DNA of 64,000 bases. Origin: Lysinibacillus boronitolerans JCM 21713 = 10a = NBRC 103108 (lineage in GTDB: Bacteria; Bacillota; Bacilli; Bacillales_A; Planococcaceae). The translations under genes and the position numbers were made by a program. Below are positions 16,340-25,421 of this stretch, piece by piece (the stretch's first letter is position 1; each line of letters starts with the position of its first letter). The stretch lies in NCBI RefSeq assembly GCF_000772935.1, contig NZ_JPVR01000074.1:124001-188000 (forward strand). The letters run 5' to 3'. Under the pieces are notes generated by a model. It searched no databases. It was not told the origin of the DNA and saw only the letters and a program-made list of their open reading frames with translations.

Positions 16340-18235
16340 TCAATAAATCATAACCGCCTTGTCTAGAACAGATTGATTTTGTACTTGATTCCCTAAAATA
16401 TATAGTTTTTTTAAGTTAGGCAAATTCACTAAGGGTTCCACATTCGAAATGGCATTATTTTCTAAATGGAGCACCTCTATTTGTTGCCAATTTCCCAAGA
16501 AATTTAACGATTGTAGTGAGCTATCTTGTAAAGTGAATGAACGTAAATTTGTAAAGCCAGCAAAGTAAGGCATGATCTTATCTACTTCTTGCACCCATTC
16601 CCCATTACCAATTTGAATGGAAATATCATTTAAAGTTAAATGCTCCAGCACGTTGTTCGTAAATGGCTTGCTATTCACCTGAAAATTACATTCATTACAG
16701 TTTAACATTTTTACATGCTGCAAATTGAATAAGTCATTGGTTTCATAAAAGAGGGTCTCATTTAAATTGATTGTTTGCAAATGAGGTAGGTCATTTAATG
16801 AACGAATACCTGTAAGAATTCCATACTCCATGACTGTAAGCTGTTCTAGCTGTGGGTATTTCAGTAGTTCTGCACCATTCAATTGCGAATCCGATCCACT
16901 TATAGAAACCGTCAAATCTCTTAAAGCCGGTGCCTCTAGCTTTGGTAAAAATGAGCTCTTCAGCTCTGCTTTTTTCAAATGGGGCGCTACAATCGATGAA
17001 ATATCACCATGATAACCAGTTAACGATAACTCCGTCAATGATGTTAGACTGTTTACCATATCCAACAACTCCACTTGACCAGGAGAAGCTAAACGTAGCT
17101 TTGTTAAAGATGACATATTTCTAAGTCTATCTAAATTGATTATATTCATGTTTTCAAGATCTAAAGATTGTAGTTTAGGCATGTTTTGTATAAAATCAAG
17201 CGTTTTTAAATTTCTTACTGAAGTAAGTTTTAATTCTTGTAATTGAGTCAATGCGTATAGTGGGCTAAAATCTGTAGCTTCACTAATGTCTATTGCTAAC
17301 GACTCTAAATCAGTGAATGTAGACAGCCACTTTAAATCATTGATCGATTTTAAGGACAGTGATTTCAGCGATAATTTATTTAGAATCTGGAAATCTGTCA
17401 CCTCTTCAGCCACATAAGATAGTTCAAGCGATTGAAGATTGGGGAACTCTAATAATAAAGCAAGTTCATCATTACTTCTAATTTGGATAGAGAGCTCTTT
17501 AACATTTGACTTATCACTAAAATATCCTGCGATTTTACTAAATGATTCATTAAAGCTACCTGTATAACTTTTTAAGTTTTCAAGATGGTGAAAGCTTACT
17601 TTTTCACTTTGTGATATTTCATAATCATTCATGAGCTTTAAAACCGTTAATCCAGTAAAGGCCTCAAAGTCCTTTTGTTCAATTTCTTGCGTATTTAATA
17701 ACTTATCCATAATGATATAAGTTGAAATTTTAGCTTCCTTATTTGTAAAAGGATCTTCTAAGCTATAATCAAAATACCATTGATTGTCAGAATAGTAGGC
17801 AGCCAAATATCGAATACTTGCAATCTCTTCTTTTGTTGGCATCGCCCCACCTTTATCAAAAATATCTTTTAAAAAGAACAGAAGAACTTCACTTTCAGGC
17901 ATTATCCGAACAGATAGCTCTTCACGGTTTCCATCCTCTGTTTGATTACTACTTAAAAGGAAATACCCAAGGAATACACACATCATGACAATGGGTATCA
18001 GAAGGAGCAGCTTTAAATTTGTTTTTGAACGGGATATTGTATTAGGAGAAGCTGTTCCATAATAATTATTAATCGTTTGATCTACATAATAAACTTTATT
18101 CTCTTTCAACATGATTTCAGTATCACAAAAAGGACATTTGAATGTTTGCTCTTCTTTATATTCAATTTTCCCATTACAATTTGGACAATTTAATTTAATA
18201 AATTCCACTGGCAGCCCCCCAGCACTATTTTCCAT
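16340..18235 (-). CDS. Zinc-ribbon, single-pass membrane protein with LRR-like ectodomain
   Basis: 631 residues. The N-terminus has a CPNC...CPFC zinc ribbon (about residues 17-37). A transmembrane helix follows at about 73-94. The long outer part (about 200-625) is built of leucine-rich units such as LQSLDLENMNIINLDRLRNM and IEVLHLENNAISNVEPLVNLP. The LRR part resembles internalin-type solenoids but has no cell-wall anchor. This would place a solenoid outside and a zinc ribbon inside, possibly a sensor. A GTG at 18208 with a G-rich site before it could be the real start. I do not recognise the family. Confidence 0.7.
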   Translation of the reverse strand: MENSAGGLPVEFIKLNCPNCNGKIEYKEEQTFKCPFCDTEIMLKENKVYYVDQTINNYYGTASPNTISRSKTNLKLLLLIPIVMMCVFLGYFLLSSNQTEDGNREELSVRIMPESEVLLFFLKDIFDKGGAMPTKEEIASIRYLAAYYSDNQWYFDYSLEDPFTNKEAKISTYIIMDKLLNTQEIEQKDFEAFTGLTVLKLMNDYEISQSEKVSFHHLENLKSYTGSFNESFSKIAGYFSDKSNVKELSIQIRSNDELALLLEFPNLQSLELSYVAEEVTDFQILNKLSLKSLSLKSINDLKWLSTFTDLESLAIDISEATDFSPLYALTQLQELKLTSVRNLKTLDFIQNMPKLQSLDLENMNIINLDRLRNMSSLTKLRLASPGQVELLDMVNSLTSLTELSLTGYHGDISSIVAPHLKKAELKSSFLPKLEAPALRDLTVSISGSDSQLNGAELLKYPQLEQLTVMEYGILTGIRSLNDLPHLQTINLNETLFYETNDLFNLQHVKMLNCNECNFQVNSKPFTNNVLEHLTLNDISIQIGNGEWVQEVDKIMPYFAGFTNLRSFTLQDSSLQSLNFLGNWQQIEVLHLENNAISNVEPLVNLPNLKKLYILGNQVQNQSVLDKAVMIY

Positions 18236-18338
18236 TAAGCTTAGTTGTCTAAAAAATAAATGTCAATATTTACGAAGTATAGGTAAGCAATCTAAAACTA
18301 TATTTGAAGTGCCTAGCCAGATAAATACTTAACTAAAT

Positions 18339-19349
18339 TTACAATAACTCTATACTCGGGTTATTAAAGTTTGCCCATGCTATATCACTGTTAATGTATC
18401 TAACCATTCTATAGGCTACTGGCTTAAAACCGCACTTAGGCCAAAAAGTCGATGCAGCAAGATTCGTTATTCTCCAATCTGTAATGATATTCTCATAGCC
18501 CGCCTCTTTCATCCTTCTACAGCCTTCATTCATCAGCTCTTTTCCCACACCTCTTCCCATTTGAGAAGAGTAAGTACCTGCAATCGTTAGCTCTATTGCA
18601 TGCTCAGGTGTCATCAAATCTGAATGTATAGGGTAATATTTTTGAAATCCTAATTCTTGCCCATCCTTTATTGCAACGAGACATGTATCATCATTATCCT
18701 CTACTATACTTTTATATGAGGCTTTTATGCTCATGACAACTTCAGGGAATACGGGCTCAAATGTAGGTGCGGCATTTTGATACGATTGAATGATCCTAGA
18801 CATTTTCCCCATCATTTCACTATCCATTTTATTAGCAACCCTAATCTCTGCATTACATACATTTTCAAATGGTTTGTAATCCCCTATGTTCATTACGCCA
18901 TGTACTTGCTGTATAGAAAAGCTTAATCGTAGGTAGGCATCATAATAAGCCTGATTTCCAAGTGGGATTATCGTGTAATGCATAAAGCACCCCTGCTCTA
19001 GCCACGCCACTGAAACCTCTGTATAGAGATTCCTTATAAGCTCAGAGGATTGATCCTTTCTGATTGCCATTCCCTCATAGGGTACCCATATATGTCTGCC
19101 TCTTACCGTGTCAATCTTAACGACTCCGATTATATACCCTACTAGGTCATCTTTAATAAATGCCCCCACCCCATTGACATTATTATGAACAAATAAATTT
19201 TCAAGCATATTCGTTATATGTTCAGTATTAAGATAGTTGTTGTTTAAAAATGGATATACCTCCCCTTCGAAGCTCTGTCTATTAATGAGTAACTTAGCCA
19301 TTGCGGGTATATCATTCATACTGATTGTTTTATACTCACATTTTCCCAT
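18339..19349 (-). CDS. GNAT acetyltransferase, tandem domains
   Basis: 336 residues with two GNAT-like halves. The C-terminal half has the acetyl-CoA-binding pattern (SSQMGRGVGKELMNEGCRRM) followed by ITDWRITNLAASTFWPKCGF, so it should be active. The N-terminal half (LVGYIIGVVKIDTVRGRHIW, then NLYTEVSVAWLEQGC) looks degenerate. The acceptor substrate is unknown. It is monocistronic, and no terminator is obvious between its stop and the LRR gene. Confidence 0.75.
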   Translation of the reverse strand: MGKCEYKTISMNDIPAMAKLLINRQSFEGEVYPFLNNNYLNTEHITNMLENLFVHNNVNGVGAFIKDDLVGYIIGVVKIDTVRGRHIWVPYEGMAIRKDQSSELIRNLYTEVSVAWLEQGCFMHYTIIPLGNQAYYDAYLRLSFSIQQVHGVMNIGDYKPFENVCNAEIRVANKMDSEMMGKMSRIIQSYQNAAPTFEPVFPEVVMSIKASYKSIVEDNDDTCLVAIKDGQELGFQKYYPIHSDLMTPEHAIELTIAGTYSSQMGRGVGKELMNEGCRRMKEAGYENIITDWRITNLAASTFWPKCGFKPVAYRMVRYINSDIAWANFNNPSIELL

Positions 19350-19521
19350 TTCAACTCTCCCCCTAAATTTTCACTTTATATTACCTATTCTATCATTATG
19401 GATAAGACAGGATTTTGTTGGAAATTTCCATCCTTAAGCTAAGCCAATTAACTATGTAGAAATAAAGTAAATATGATATCTTTTTGCAAGATAGTATTTT
19501 GGAAAGAGAGGGTATTTATCA

Positions 19522-20499
19522 ATGAATCAAAATAATTTCTGGCTTGATTTACCAAGGCCGTTTTTCATTTTAGCTCCTATGGAGGATGTGACAGATGTTG
19601 TATTTCGTCATGTCATTCAGGAGGCAGGGCGACCCGATGTATTTTTTACTGAATTCACCAACACGACGAGCTATTGTCATCCAGATGGCTTAGATAATGT
19701 ACGTAGCCGCTTAGCTTTCACAGAAGATGAGCAGCCCATTGTTGCACATATTTGGGGGGACAACCCTGAACATTTTCGTCAAATGAGTATTGGTATGAAG
19801 GAATTAGGCTTTAAGGGAATTGATATTAATATGGGCTGCCCAGTTGATAATGTAGCAGAAAGAGGTAAAGGCGCTGGCTTAATTCTCCATCCTGAACTAG
19901 CCGCAGATATTATTCAAGCAGCCAAAGCAGGAGGCTTACCAGTTAGTGTCAAAACAAGACTCGGCTTTACGGATATAGCAGAATGGCGTGAGTGGCTTAC
20001 CCATATTTTAAAACAGGATATCGCCAATCTTTCTATTCATCTCCGTACACGGGAAGAAATGAGTAAGGTTGCTGCACATTGGGAATTAATTGCAGATATC
20101 AAAAAACTACGTGATGAAATTGCTCCCCAAACATTACTGACAATCAACGGTGATATTCCTGATCGTTTAACAGGTCTACAACTAGTTGAACAATATGGTA
20201 TTGATGGTGTAATGATTGGACGCGGCGTGTTTTCAAATCCATTTGCCTTTGAAAAGGATCCTATAGAGCATAGCGCCAAAGAATATCTTAACTTGCTATA
20301 CCTACACCTGGATCTGCATGACCACTATTCCAAGGAATTCGAAACACGTTCATTTAAAGCATTACAACGTTTCTTTAAAATATATGTACGTGGCTTCAAA
20401 GGAGCTAGTCAATTGAGAGTTCAATTACTGAACGCAAATTCTACAGATGAAGTCCGTGAATTATTAACTACGTATATTGCCGACAAACTAACGGAGTAA
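19522..20499 (+). CDS. dus: tRNA-dihydrouridine synthase
   Basis: 325 residues of the Dus TIM-barrel flavoprotein family, which reduces uridine to dihydrouridine in tRNA D-loops using NADPH and FMN. The start of the barrel is [16 protein letters not shown]. The catalytic cysteine lies in [18 protein letters not shown], followed by [10 protein letters not shown] and [13 protein letters not shown] for phosphate binding. The C-terminal helical tRNA-binding part is short. The sub-type (which uridine) cannot be decided. It is preceded by GAGAGGG and followed by a terminator-like hairpin. Confidence 0.92.
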   Translation: MNQNNFWLDLPRPFFILAPMEDVTDVVFRHVIQEAGRPDVFFTEFTNTTSYCHPDGLDNVRSRLAFTEDEQPIVAHIWGDNPEHFRQMSIGMKELGFKGIDINMGCPVDNVAERGKGAGLILHPELAADIIQAAKAGGLPVSVKTRLGFTDIAEWREWLTHILKQDIANLSIHLRTREEMSKVAAHWELIADIKKLRDEIAPQTLLTINGDIPDRLTGLQLVEQYGIDGVMIGRGVFSNPFAFEKDPIEHSAKEYLNLLYLHLDLHDHYSKEFETRSFKALQRFFKIYVRGFKGASQLRVQLLNANSTDEVRELLTTYIADKLTE

Positions 20500-20824
20500 A
20501 CCATTAATATAAGTTGCGACATAAAAGAGGAGACTGGCTATCGCCAATCTCCCTTTTACTTGAAATCATTTATTGGGCCTTTACCCATTAGAACTTCTAC
20601 CGTATTAGAAGATCCCATGTTAAAAGAAATGCCGTTAACGAAATATATCAATAGAAAATTCGGGTACTATTTACAAAATCCTTCTGAAGGGGAATCTTTG
20701 GAAACAAATACTGACAGCATATAAGGAAAACCAATCTAATTTCTCATAAAAACATTTTATGCTATGATATTTAAATTGTGTCTACTAAGTAACACAGTTA
20801 CATTCATCTAAGAAAGAGGTATTT
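20500..20824 (+). other. 325-base gap with dus terminator and an unexplained short ORF
   Basis: A hairpin (20523-20557) just after dus, with arms ending AAAAG and CTTTT, is a likely terminator. From 20617 to 20724 there is a 35-codon ORF beginning MLKEMPLTKYINRKFGYY. It has a plausible protein-like composition but only a weak ribosome binding site. It could be a small gene or a remnant. A candidate -10 (TATGAT, 20763-20768) and an imperfect palindrome (GTGT...ACAC, 20778-20795) precede the MFS gene. Confidence 0.4.
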
Positions 20825-22015
20825 ATGCATCATACACAGTTATCCAAGCGACATTGGTTACTTATCTTAACACTTGCATTATTAACATTTGTTCTTGGGA
20901 CAAGCGAATTTGTTATTGTCGGGATCTTAACTGATATTTCTTCAAGCCTTCATATGACTAATGCAAAAGCAGGTACACTTGTTTCTGCGTTCGCTCTTAC
21001 ATTTGCCATCGCCACACCACTCGTGATGTCAGCAACAAGCCATTTTCCAAAGCGTAAATGGATGCTGTTTTTGATAGGTTTCTTCATTGCATTAAATGCT
21101 CTGTGCGTAATTTCAACGAGCTATATTATGCTCCTTGTCCTTCGGGTTATGACAGCGATTGTGACAGGCGTATTGATCTCTCTAGCCATGATTGTTGCGA
21201 GCGAAACCATGCCGACTAACAAACGCGGTCTTGCGATATCATTCGTTTTCGGTGGTTTTACACTGGCAAATGTAGTTGGCGTTCCCATTGGAATAGTTAT
21301 CGCCGAATGGTACGGCTGGAATGCCACATTCATGTTAACCACTCTTCTCGGAGGGTTGGCGTTTGCGGCATCTTTTTTTGTCTTACCTACTCGGCTCAGC
21401 CAAGTACGAAGCTCCATACGCGATCAATTTTCTTTACTAATCCAGCCACGAATTTTAATTGCCTTTTTCATTCCTGCTCTCGGGTTTGGTGCAACCTATG
21501 CAGTCTTTACGTACCTTGTTCCTATTTTAAAGGGGATGGGTGCACCAAATAGTTCTATAAGTCTAATCTTATTCGGTTACGGGTTTCTTTCGATTTTCAG
21601 CAACATTCTTGCCAATAAAATCGCCAGTCACAATGCCATTGGTCGACTTCGGTTTGTTTTTCTCGTCCAAGCAATTGTACTGACAACTTTATTTTGGACG
21701 ACAAATCATTTTATTTTAGGACTAGCAAACATTGGATTAATGTCACTAATGGCCATCCTCTTAACAACATCTACTCAGCTTTATTTAATAGATTTGGCCG
21801 AAATTTATAAACCAGAAGCTAAAGGACTCGCAGCTTCTCTTATGCCAGTGGCAAGTAACGTAGGCATCGCTTTTGGGTCTGCATTAGGCGGAATTGTGTA
21901 TCATCAAGGAAATTTGATGAATGTCACATGGGTCGGTGGTATAGTTGCCATCTGTGCAAGTCTGCTAACTTTCTTTAGTTATCATCTAGACCATAAACAA
22001 AAGAAAATGGCATAA
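20825..22015 (+). CDS. MFS transporter, DHA1 family exporter
   Basis: 396 residues with about 12 membrane helices. The N-terminus LTFVLGTSEFVIVGILTDIS and the motif following helix 2 resemble the AraJ/NepI/PbuE group of drug, sugar or purine exporters. The conserved cytoplasmic loop is FPKRKWMLF rather than a canonical GxxxDRxGRR motif. The substrate cannot be assigned. AGAAAGAGG precedes the ATG. The palindromic element at 20778-20795 suggests a dedicated regulator, but none is adjacent. Confidence 0.85.
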   Translation: MHHTQLSKRHWLLILTLALLTFVLGTSEFVIVGILTDISSSLHMTNAKAGTLVSAFALTFAIATPLVMSATSHFPKRKWMLFLIGFFIALNALCVISTSYIMLLVLRVMTAIVTGVLISLAMIVASETMPTNKRGLAISFVFGGFTLANVVGVPIGIVIAEWYGWNATFMLTTLLGGLAFAASFFVLPTRLSQVRSSIRDQFSLLIQPRILIAFFIPALGFGATYAVFTYLVPILKGMGAPNSSISLILFGYGFLSIFSNILANKIASHNAIGRLRFVFLVQAIVLTTLFWTTNHFILGLANIGLMSLMAILLTTSTQLYLIDLAEIYKPEAKGLAASLMPVASNVGIAFGSALGGIVYHQGNLMNVTWVGGIVAICASLLTFFSYHLDHKQKKMA

Positions 22016-22046
22016 AACAATAGGTACTTTAGTAAAAATATAAATT

Positions 22047-22086
22047 AAACAGACCCATGCGCATAATGCGAATGGGCCTGTTTTTA
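22047..22086. terminator. Bidirectional terminator
   Basis: A long stem with small mismatches (arms about 22047-22064 and 22065-22083) ends in TTTTT on the plus strand. It lies between the convergent MFS gene and the transporter gene ending at 22131. Confidence 0.8.
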
Positions 22087-22130
22087 CTTTTGATACTTAT
22101 CTTCATAATAAGGAAGGCTATTTCAAAGAA

Positions 22131-22670
22131 TTATCCTGAAATAAGATGTTTTTCTTTCATTGGTCCTACTTTATTTAAAATGATTGCACCAACCATTTGA
22201 ATAATCGTCTTCACAATAATTTGCCCTATAATGGCGGCAGGTACCGCTTCCCATGGCAATATATTGGCACCAAGTGGACTTAGGCCGATTACGACAAAAA
22301 TTGCAGAATCTAGAAATCCTCCAACAATGCCACTGTAGAACACACGCCAAGCCATTGGTAATTTTAATCGAGTATAGATTTCTGTATCAGCTGTTTCAGC
22401 GACAACAAATGATAGTGCTGAGGCTACCACAATCAAAAGTGTATCACCCAGTAGGAATGACACCACAGCTGATAAAATTAAAGCTGTAATAATAAATAAA
22501 TACGTCTTTTTTCTACCATATTTATTTTGTACTAGATCCCGAAAAATAAAGGTTGCTCCAATTAAAAGCGTTCCCATTGGGACAATAAACATGCCAAAAT
22601 GTAATGGTGCAAATGCTGCCGTTACTACATTAGCGATGACAATAGATAATAAATAAAATAAAATTCTCAT
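22131..22670 (-). CDS. Queuosine precursor transporter (VUT/YhhQ family)
   Basis: About 179 residues with six membrane helices. Its VPMGTLLIGATFIFRDLVQNKYGRK segment is typical of the YhhQ/VUT-1 (DUF165) family of 7-cyano-7-deazaguanine importers. The ATG at 22670 is chosen because GAGGAG lies seven bases upstream. It closes the queCDE transcription unit, which fits salvage of preQ0 or preQ1 beside de novo synthesis and should put it under preQ1 riboswitch control. The exact substrate is inferred from family and context. Confidence 0.85.
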   Translation of the reverse strand: MRILFYLLSIVIANVVTAAFAPLHFGMFIVPMGTLLIGATFIFRDLVQNKYGRKKTYLFIITALILSAVVSFLLGDTLLIVVASALSFVVAETADTEIYTRLKLPMAWRVFYSGIVGGFLDSAIFVVIGLSPLGANILPWEAVPAAIIGQIIVKTIIQMVGAIILNKVGPMKEKHLISG

Positions 22671-22716
22671 ACTTTTACTCCTCAAGTAAATTTAAAGACA
22701 TTTTTGCAGCGGCTCA

Positions 22717-23445
22717 CTATACACCTCTTTTATTTCCCCAAACGAAGGCATGTAACTGTGGCAGTACTTTAACATCTCTTAAATCCTCATCCTTCATTAC
22801 TCTATCAATCAGCGCATGATATTTATCTAATAAATGCATCATTAATTGTGAATTATCAGTTGTCGCGAGATCATCATTACCAACTTGAAGATAAAAAGGA
22901 ATCATGGGATATCGATGGTGAATTTGTTTAGCATAATCGTAATCCTCTTGATTAAAAACGACTATTTTGAGGGATACATGGTGATTGTTGTTTCGATCTT
23001 TAAGTTTTTCGAAGATATAAGAGAGCACCGAGTAGTCTGTGGTCATCCCAGAACTAGGTGGCTTTGGTGAAATCGTCAGTTCATCAATCTCATACATCCA
23101 TTTTTGCCACCTACTCCCCTGTGTTTCTACCCCGATTTTTATGCCATTTTCTTTTAATATGGCAATGAGCTCTGCTAAATTCGGATTGAGTGCAGGATTG
23201 CCGCCTGAAATCGTAACAAATGAAAAACCATTGCCTCCCAGCTGCTTGAGCTCAGCCCAAATCTCTTCCGCTGTCATTTGGACAATAAGATGCTTTCCAC
23301 TGCCATCCCACGTAAACGCTGAATCACACCAAGAACAGGAGTAATCACAGCCTGCGGTTCTCACAAACATTGTCTTCTGGCCAACGACCATTCCCTCACC
23401 TTGAATTGTTGGTCCAAAGATTTCAATTACAGGTATTTTACTCAA
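22717..23445 (-). CDS. queE: 7-carboxy-7-deazaguanine synthase
   Basis: About 242 residues. This radical SAM enzyme converts 6-carboxytetrahydropterin to 7-carboxy-7-deazaguanine. The substrate-binding start is IFGPTIQGEG, and the iron-sulfur motif is CDYSCSWCD (CxxxCxxC). SAM-binding (VTISGGNPAL) and substrate-side (ISPKPPSS) motifs follow, and the family-typical end is WGNKRGV. A TTG at 23445, overlapping the queD stop, is chosen as start because it gives the usual length near 243. A longer frame to 23493 would add residues with no family counterpart. Confidence 0.93.
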   Translation of the reverse strand: MSKIPVIEIFGPTIQGEGMVVGQKTMFVRTAGCDYSCSWCDSAFTWDGSGKHLIVQMTAEEIWAELKQLGGNGFSFVTISGGNPALNPNLAELIAILKENGIKIGVETQGSRWQKWMYEIDELTISPKPPSSGMTTDYSVLSYIFEKLKDRNNNHHVSLKIVVFNQEDYDYAKQIHHRYPMIPFYLQVGNDDLATTDNSQLMMHLLDKYHALIDRVMKDEDLRDVKVLPQLHAFVWGNKRGV

Positions 23446-23908
23446 CTTCCATCCACTCCCGTCTCGCTTCTGCATAGCTTGTCGGAGTTTCATAAAGTTT
23501 AATAAACTCTACACGCGCACCGTTATATCCTTCATCAAGCAAGGCCTCAGTTAACTTTTCGTATATCCACACAACAATGTTCTCTGCTGTCGTATTCATG
23601 GGCGGAAGTGTTTCATTTAAATAACGGTGATCTAAATGAATCTCTATTTTTCGTTTCCATATTTCTTTTATATCGCCAAAATCAATTATCAAACCACGTT
23701 CATCTGTGTAGCCACTCAGCCCTAATATAACTCGATAGGTATGACCGTGCAGATTTTTACATTTCCCCTCATAATGGTGCAGATGATGAGCAGCATCGAA
23801 GGTAAATTCTTTGCTGATGAGGACACGCTTTGCATGGTATTTCAATTGATTTCTTTGAATATCCACATCCATTTTCTGAAGTCTCTCAACGATTTTAAAA
23901 TCTGACAT
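23438..23908 (-). CDS. queD: 6-carboxy-5,6,7,8-tetrahydropterin synthase
   Basis: 156 residues of the PTPS/QueD fold. It turns 7,8-dihydroneopterin triphosphate into 6-carboxytetrahydropterin, the first committed step toward queuosine. Zinc ligands are seen in FDAAHHLHHYEGKCKNLHGHTY, with the catalytic cysteine in GKCKNLHGH. The glutamate of the second motif is in VEFIKLYETPTSYAE. It lies three bases after queC and overlaps queE, so the three are one transcript. Confidence 0.95.
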   Translation of the reverse strand: MSDFKIVERLQKMDVDIQRNQLKYHAKRVLISKEFTFDAAHHLHHYEGKCKNLHGHTYRVILGLSGYTDERGLIIDFGDIKEIWKRKIEIHLDHRYLNETLPPMNTTAENIVVWIYEKLTEALLDEGYNGARVEFIKLYETPTSYAEARREWMEVE

Positions 23909-23911
23909 GTC

Positions 23912-24571
23912 TTAAGACTCCTTCCTATAACTTAAATACTCATCAAGCCCTTTATTTCGCAATTTACATGCTGGGCATTCACCACAGCCATCTGCTATGA
24001 CACCGTTATAGCAAGTCAACGTTCTTTCTCGTACAAACTCAAGTGCCCCAAGCTGATCAGCTAATTCCCATGTCTGTGCCTTATTCAGCCACATCAACGG
24101 AGTATCAATCACAAAGGAATCATCCATCGATAAATTTAATGTTACATTCAAGGATTTAATAAAGACATCACGGCAATCCGGATAGCCACTAAAATCAGTT
24201 TCACAAACACCTGTTACAATATGCTTCGCTCCTACTTGGCTCGCTAAAACGCCCGCAAATGAAAGAAAAAGGAGATTGCGACCAGGCACAAAAGTCGATG
24301 GGAGCTCACCATTTTCTCCGTCCTTCACCTTTATGTCTTGTCGTGTCAATGCATTTGGAGCAAGTTGATTCAGGAGAGACATATCAAGTATGTGATGCTT
24401 GATACCAAGCTCCTCTGTTATCGCCTTCGCACAGTCAATTTCAAGACGGTGCCTTTGACCATAATCGAAAGTTACTGCCTCAATCTCTTCAAAGCGTTCT
24501 TTTGCCCAGAACAAACAAGTTGTGCTGTCCTGACCTCCACTAAATACTACAATTGCTTTTTCCTTTTTCAT
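23912..24571 (-). CDS. queC: 7-cyano-7-deazaguanine synthase
   Basis: 219 residues. It converts 7-carboxy-7-deazaguanine to preQ0 with ATP and ammonia. The PP-loop is [13 protein letters not shown]. The C-terminal zinc site is [19 protein letters not shown], with four cysteines. The first gene of the queCDE group, it has GGGAG about ten bases before the ATG and a preQ1 riboswitch with terminator directly upstream. Confidence 0.96.
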   Translation of the reverse strand: MKKEKAIVVFSGGQDSTTCLFWAKERFEEIEAVTFDYGQRHRLEIDCAKAITEELGIKHHILDMSLLNQLAPNALTRQDIKVKDGENGELPSTFVPGRNLLFLSFAGVLASQVGAKHIVTGVCETDFSGYPDCRDVFIKSLNVTLNLSMDDSFVIDTPLMWLNKAQTWELADQLGALEFVRERTLTCYNGVIADGCGECPACKLRNKGLDEYLSYRKES

Positions 24572-24593
24572 CTATAAAGACTCCCTTATATCG

Positions 24594-24622
24594 AAAAAAC
24601 AGCACTCTAAGAAAAAGTGCTG
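24594..24622 (-). terminator. Expression-platform terminator of the queC riboswitch
   Basis: On the minus strand, stem CAGCACT/AGTGCTG (24616-24622 with 24600-24606) is followed by TTTTTT. It sits directly after the preQ1 aptamer and before queC, so ligand binding should favour it. Confidence 0.85.
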
Positions 24623-24630
24623 CTTTCTTC

Positions 24631-24664
24631 TTAGTTTTTTTAAGAGGGTAGCTAAAAACCTCTT
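24631..24664 (-). ncRNA. preQ1-I riboswitch upstream of queC
   Basis: The minus strand reads AGAGG, a TTTTTAGCTA loop, CCCTCT and then an A-rich tail ending CTAA. This is the H-type pseudoknot layout of class I preQ1 aptamers: the A-rich tail fills the P1 groove and the terminal CUAA pairs with the UAGC loop. It begins only about a dozen bases after the queF stop, so the queCDE promoter is either inside queF or the RNA is read through from queF. Confidence 0.9.
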
Positions 24665-24675
24665 TCTTGCTTCAT

Positions 24676-25176
24676 TTATCGATTATCAATTTTTTCTGGA
24701 TTAAGATCGTGGTTCATTAAACGATAATTGGCGATTTCTTCGTATTTCGTTCCTGGCTTCCCATAGTTACACCATGGATCAATCGAGATACCCCCACGTG
24801 GAGTAAATTTTCCCCACACCTCTATATATCTTGGATCAAGTAGTGTAATTAAATCATTCATAATGATATTTACGCAATCTTCATGGAAATCGCCATGATT
24901 TCTAAAACTGAATAAATACAACTTTAGTGATTTACTTTCAACAATTTTTTTATCTGGAATATACGAAATGTACATCGTAGCAAAATCCGGCTGATTTGTA
25001 AGCGGACATAAACTAGTAAACTCTGGGCAATTAAACTTAACAAAATAATCTCGATTAGCATGAAGATTATCCACTGCCTCTAATACCTCAGGTGCATAAT
25101 CATAGGAATACTTTGTACCTTGATTACCTAATAGGGTCAAATCCTTTAATCCTTCTTCATGACTTCTGCCAGACAT
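24676..25176 (-). CDS. queF: NADPH-dependent 7-cyano-7-deazaguanine reductase
   Basis: 166 residues, single-domain (YkvM) type. It reduces the nitrile of preQ0 to the amine of preQ1, a base later inserted into tRNA by Tgt. The catalytic cysteine is in [19 protein letters not shown], and the downstream [20 protein letters not shown] is the family-typical QueF motif. AAGGAGG precedes the ATG. It has its own promoter, preQ1 aptamer and terminator upstream. Confidence 0.97.
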   Translation of the reverse strand: MSGRSHEEGLKDLTLLGNQGTKYSYDYAPEVLEAVDNLHANRDYFVKFNCPEFTSLCPLTNQPDFATMYISYIPDKKIVESKSLKLYLFSFRNHGDFHEDCVNIIMNDLITLLDPRYIEVWGKFTPRGGISIDPWCNYGKPGTKYEEIANYRLMNHDLNPEKIDNR

Positions 25177-25261
25177 AAAAAAAACCTCCTTGTAAAATGT
25201 TTCCCAACACTTTTCAAGAGAGGCATCACCAATTCAGTCTATTAAAACATAAGTAAAAACA

Positions 25262-25293
25262 TAAAAAAAAGCCACGTCCGATATGGACATGGC
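25262..25293 (-). terminator. Expression-platform terminator of the queF riboswitch
   Basis: On the minus strand, GCCATGTCC pairs with GGACGTGGC (one G-U or mismatch) around ATATC and is followed by eight Ts. It lies 18 bases after the aptamer and about 86 bases before the queF ATG. Confidence 0.88.
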
Positions 25294-25310
25294 ATATTTG
25301 TCATGTTTCC

Positions 25311-25347
25311 ATAGTTTTTTATAGAGGGTATCAGCTATGAACCTCTC
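25311..25347 (-). ncRNA. preQ1-I riboswitch upstream of queF
   Basis: The minus strand reads GAGAGGTTCATAGCTGATAC, then CCTCT, then ATAAAAAACTATG. P1 (AGAGG/CCTCT), the TAGC-containing loop and the A-rich tail with CTA match class I preQ1 aptamers. A small GC hairpin (CCGG...CCGG type, about 25347-25361) precedes it. Confidence 0.9.
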
Positions 25348-25378
25348 CCGTTTTAGTCCGGGCATTCTTTTCTTCCAT

Positions 25379-25407
25379 ATCGTACAAAAAATAATACAGA
25401 ACGTCAA
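25379..25407 (-). promoter_or_regulatory. queF promoter
   Basis: On the minus strand, TTGACG (25402-25407), a 17-base spacer and TACGAT (25379-25384) form a sigma-A promoter. It starts transcription about ten to twenty bases before the small hairpin and preQ1 aptamer. Confidence 0.7.
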
Positions 25408-25421
25408 ATAGATTTTTTACA

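Noticed and set aside
18339-19349. Two GNAT halves considered as a fusion of two genes
   Set aside because: Tandem GNAT proteins of this length are common, and there is no internal start or frameshift.
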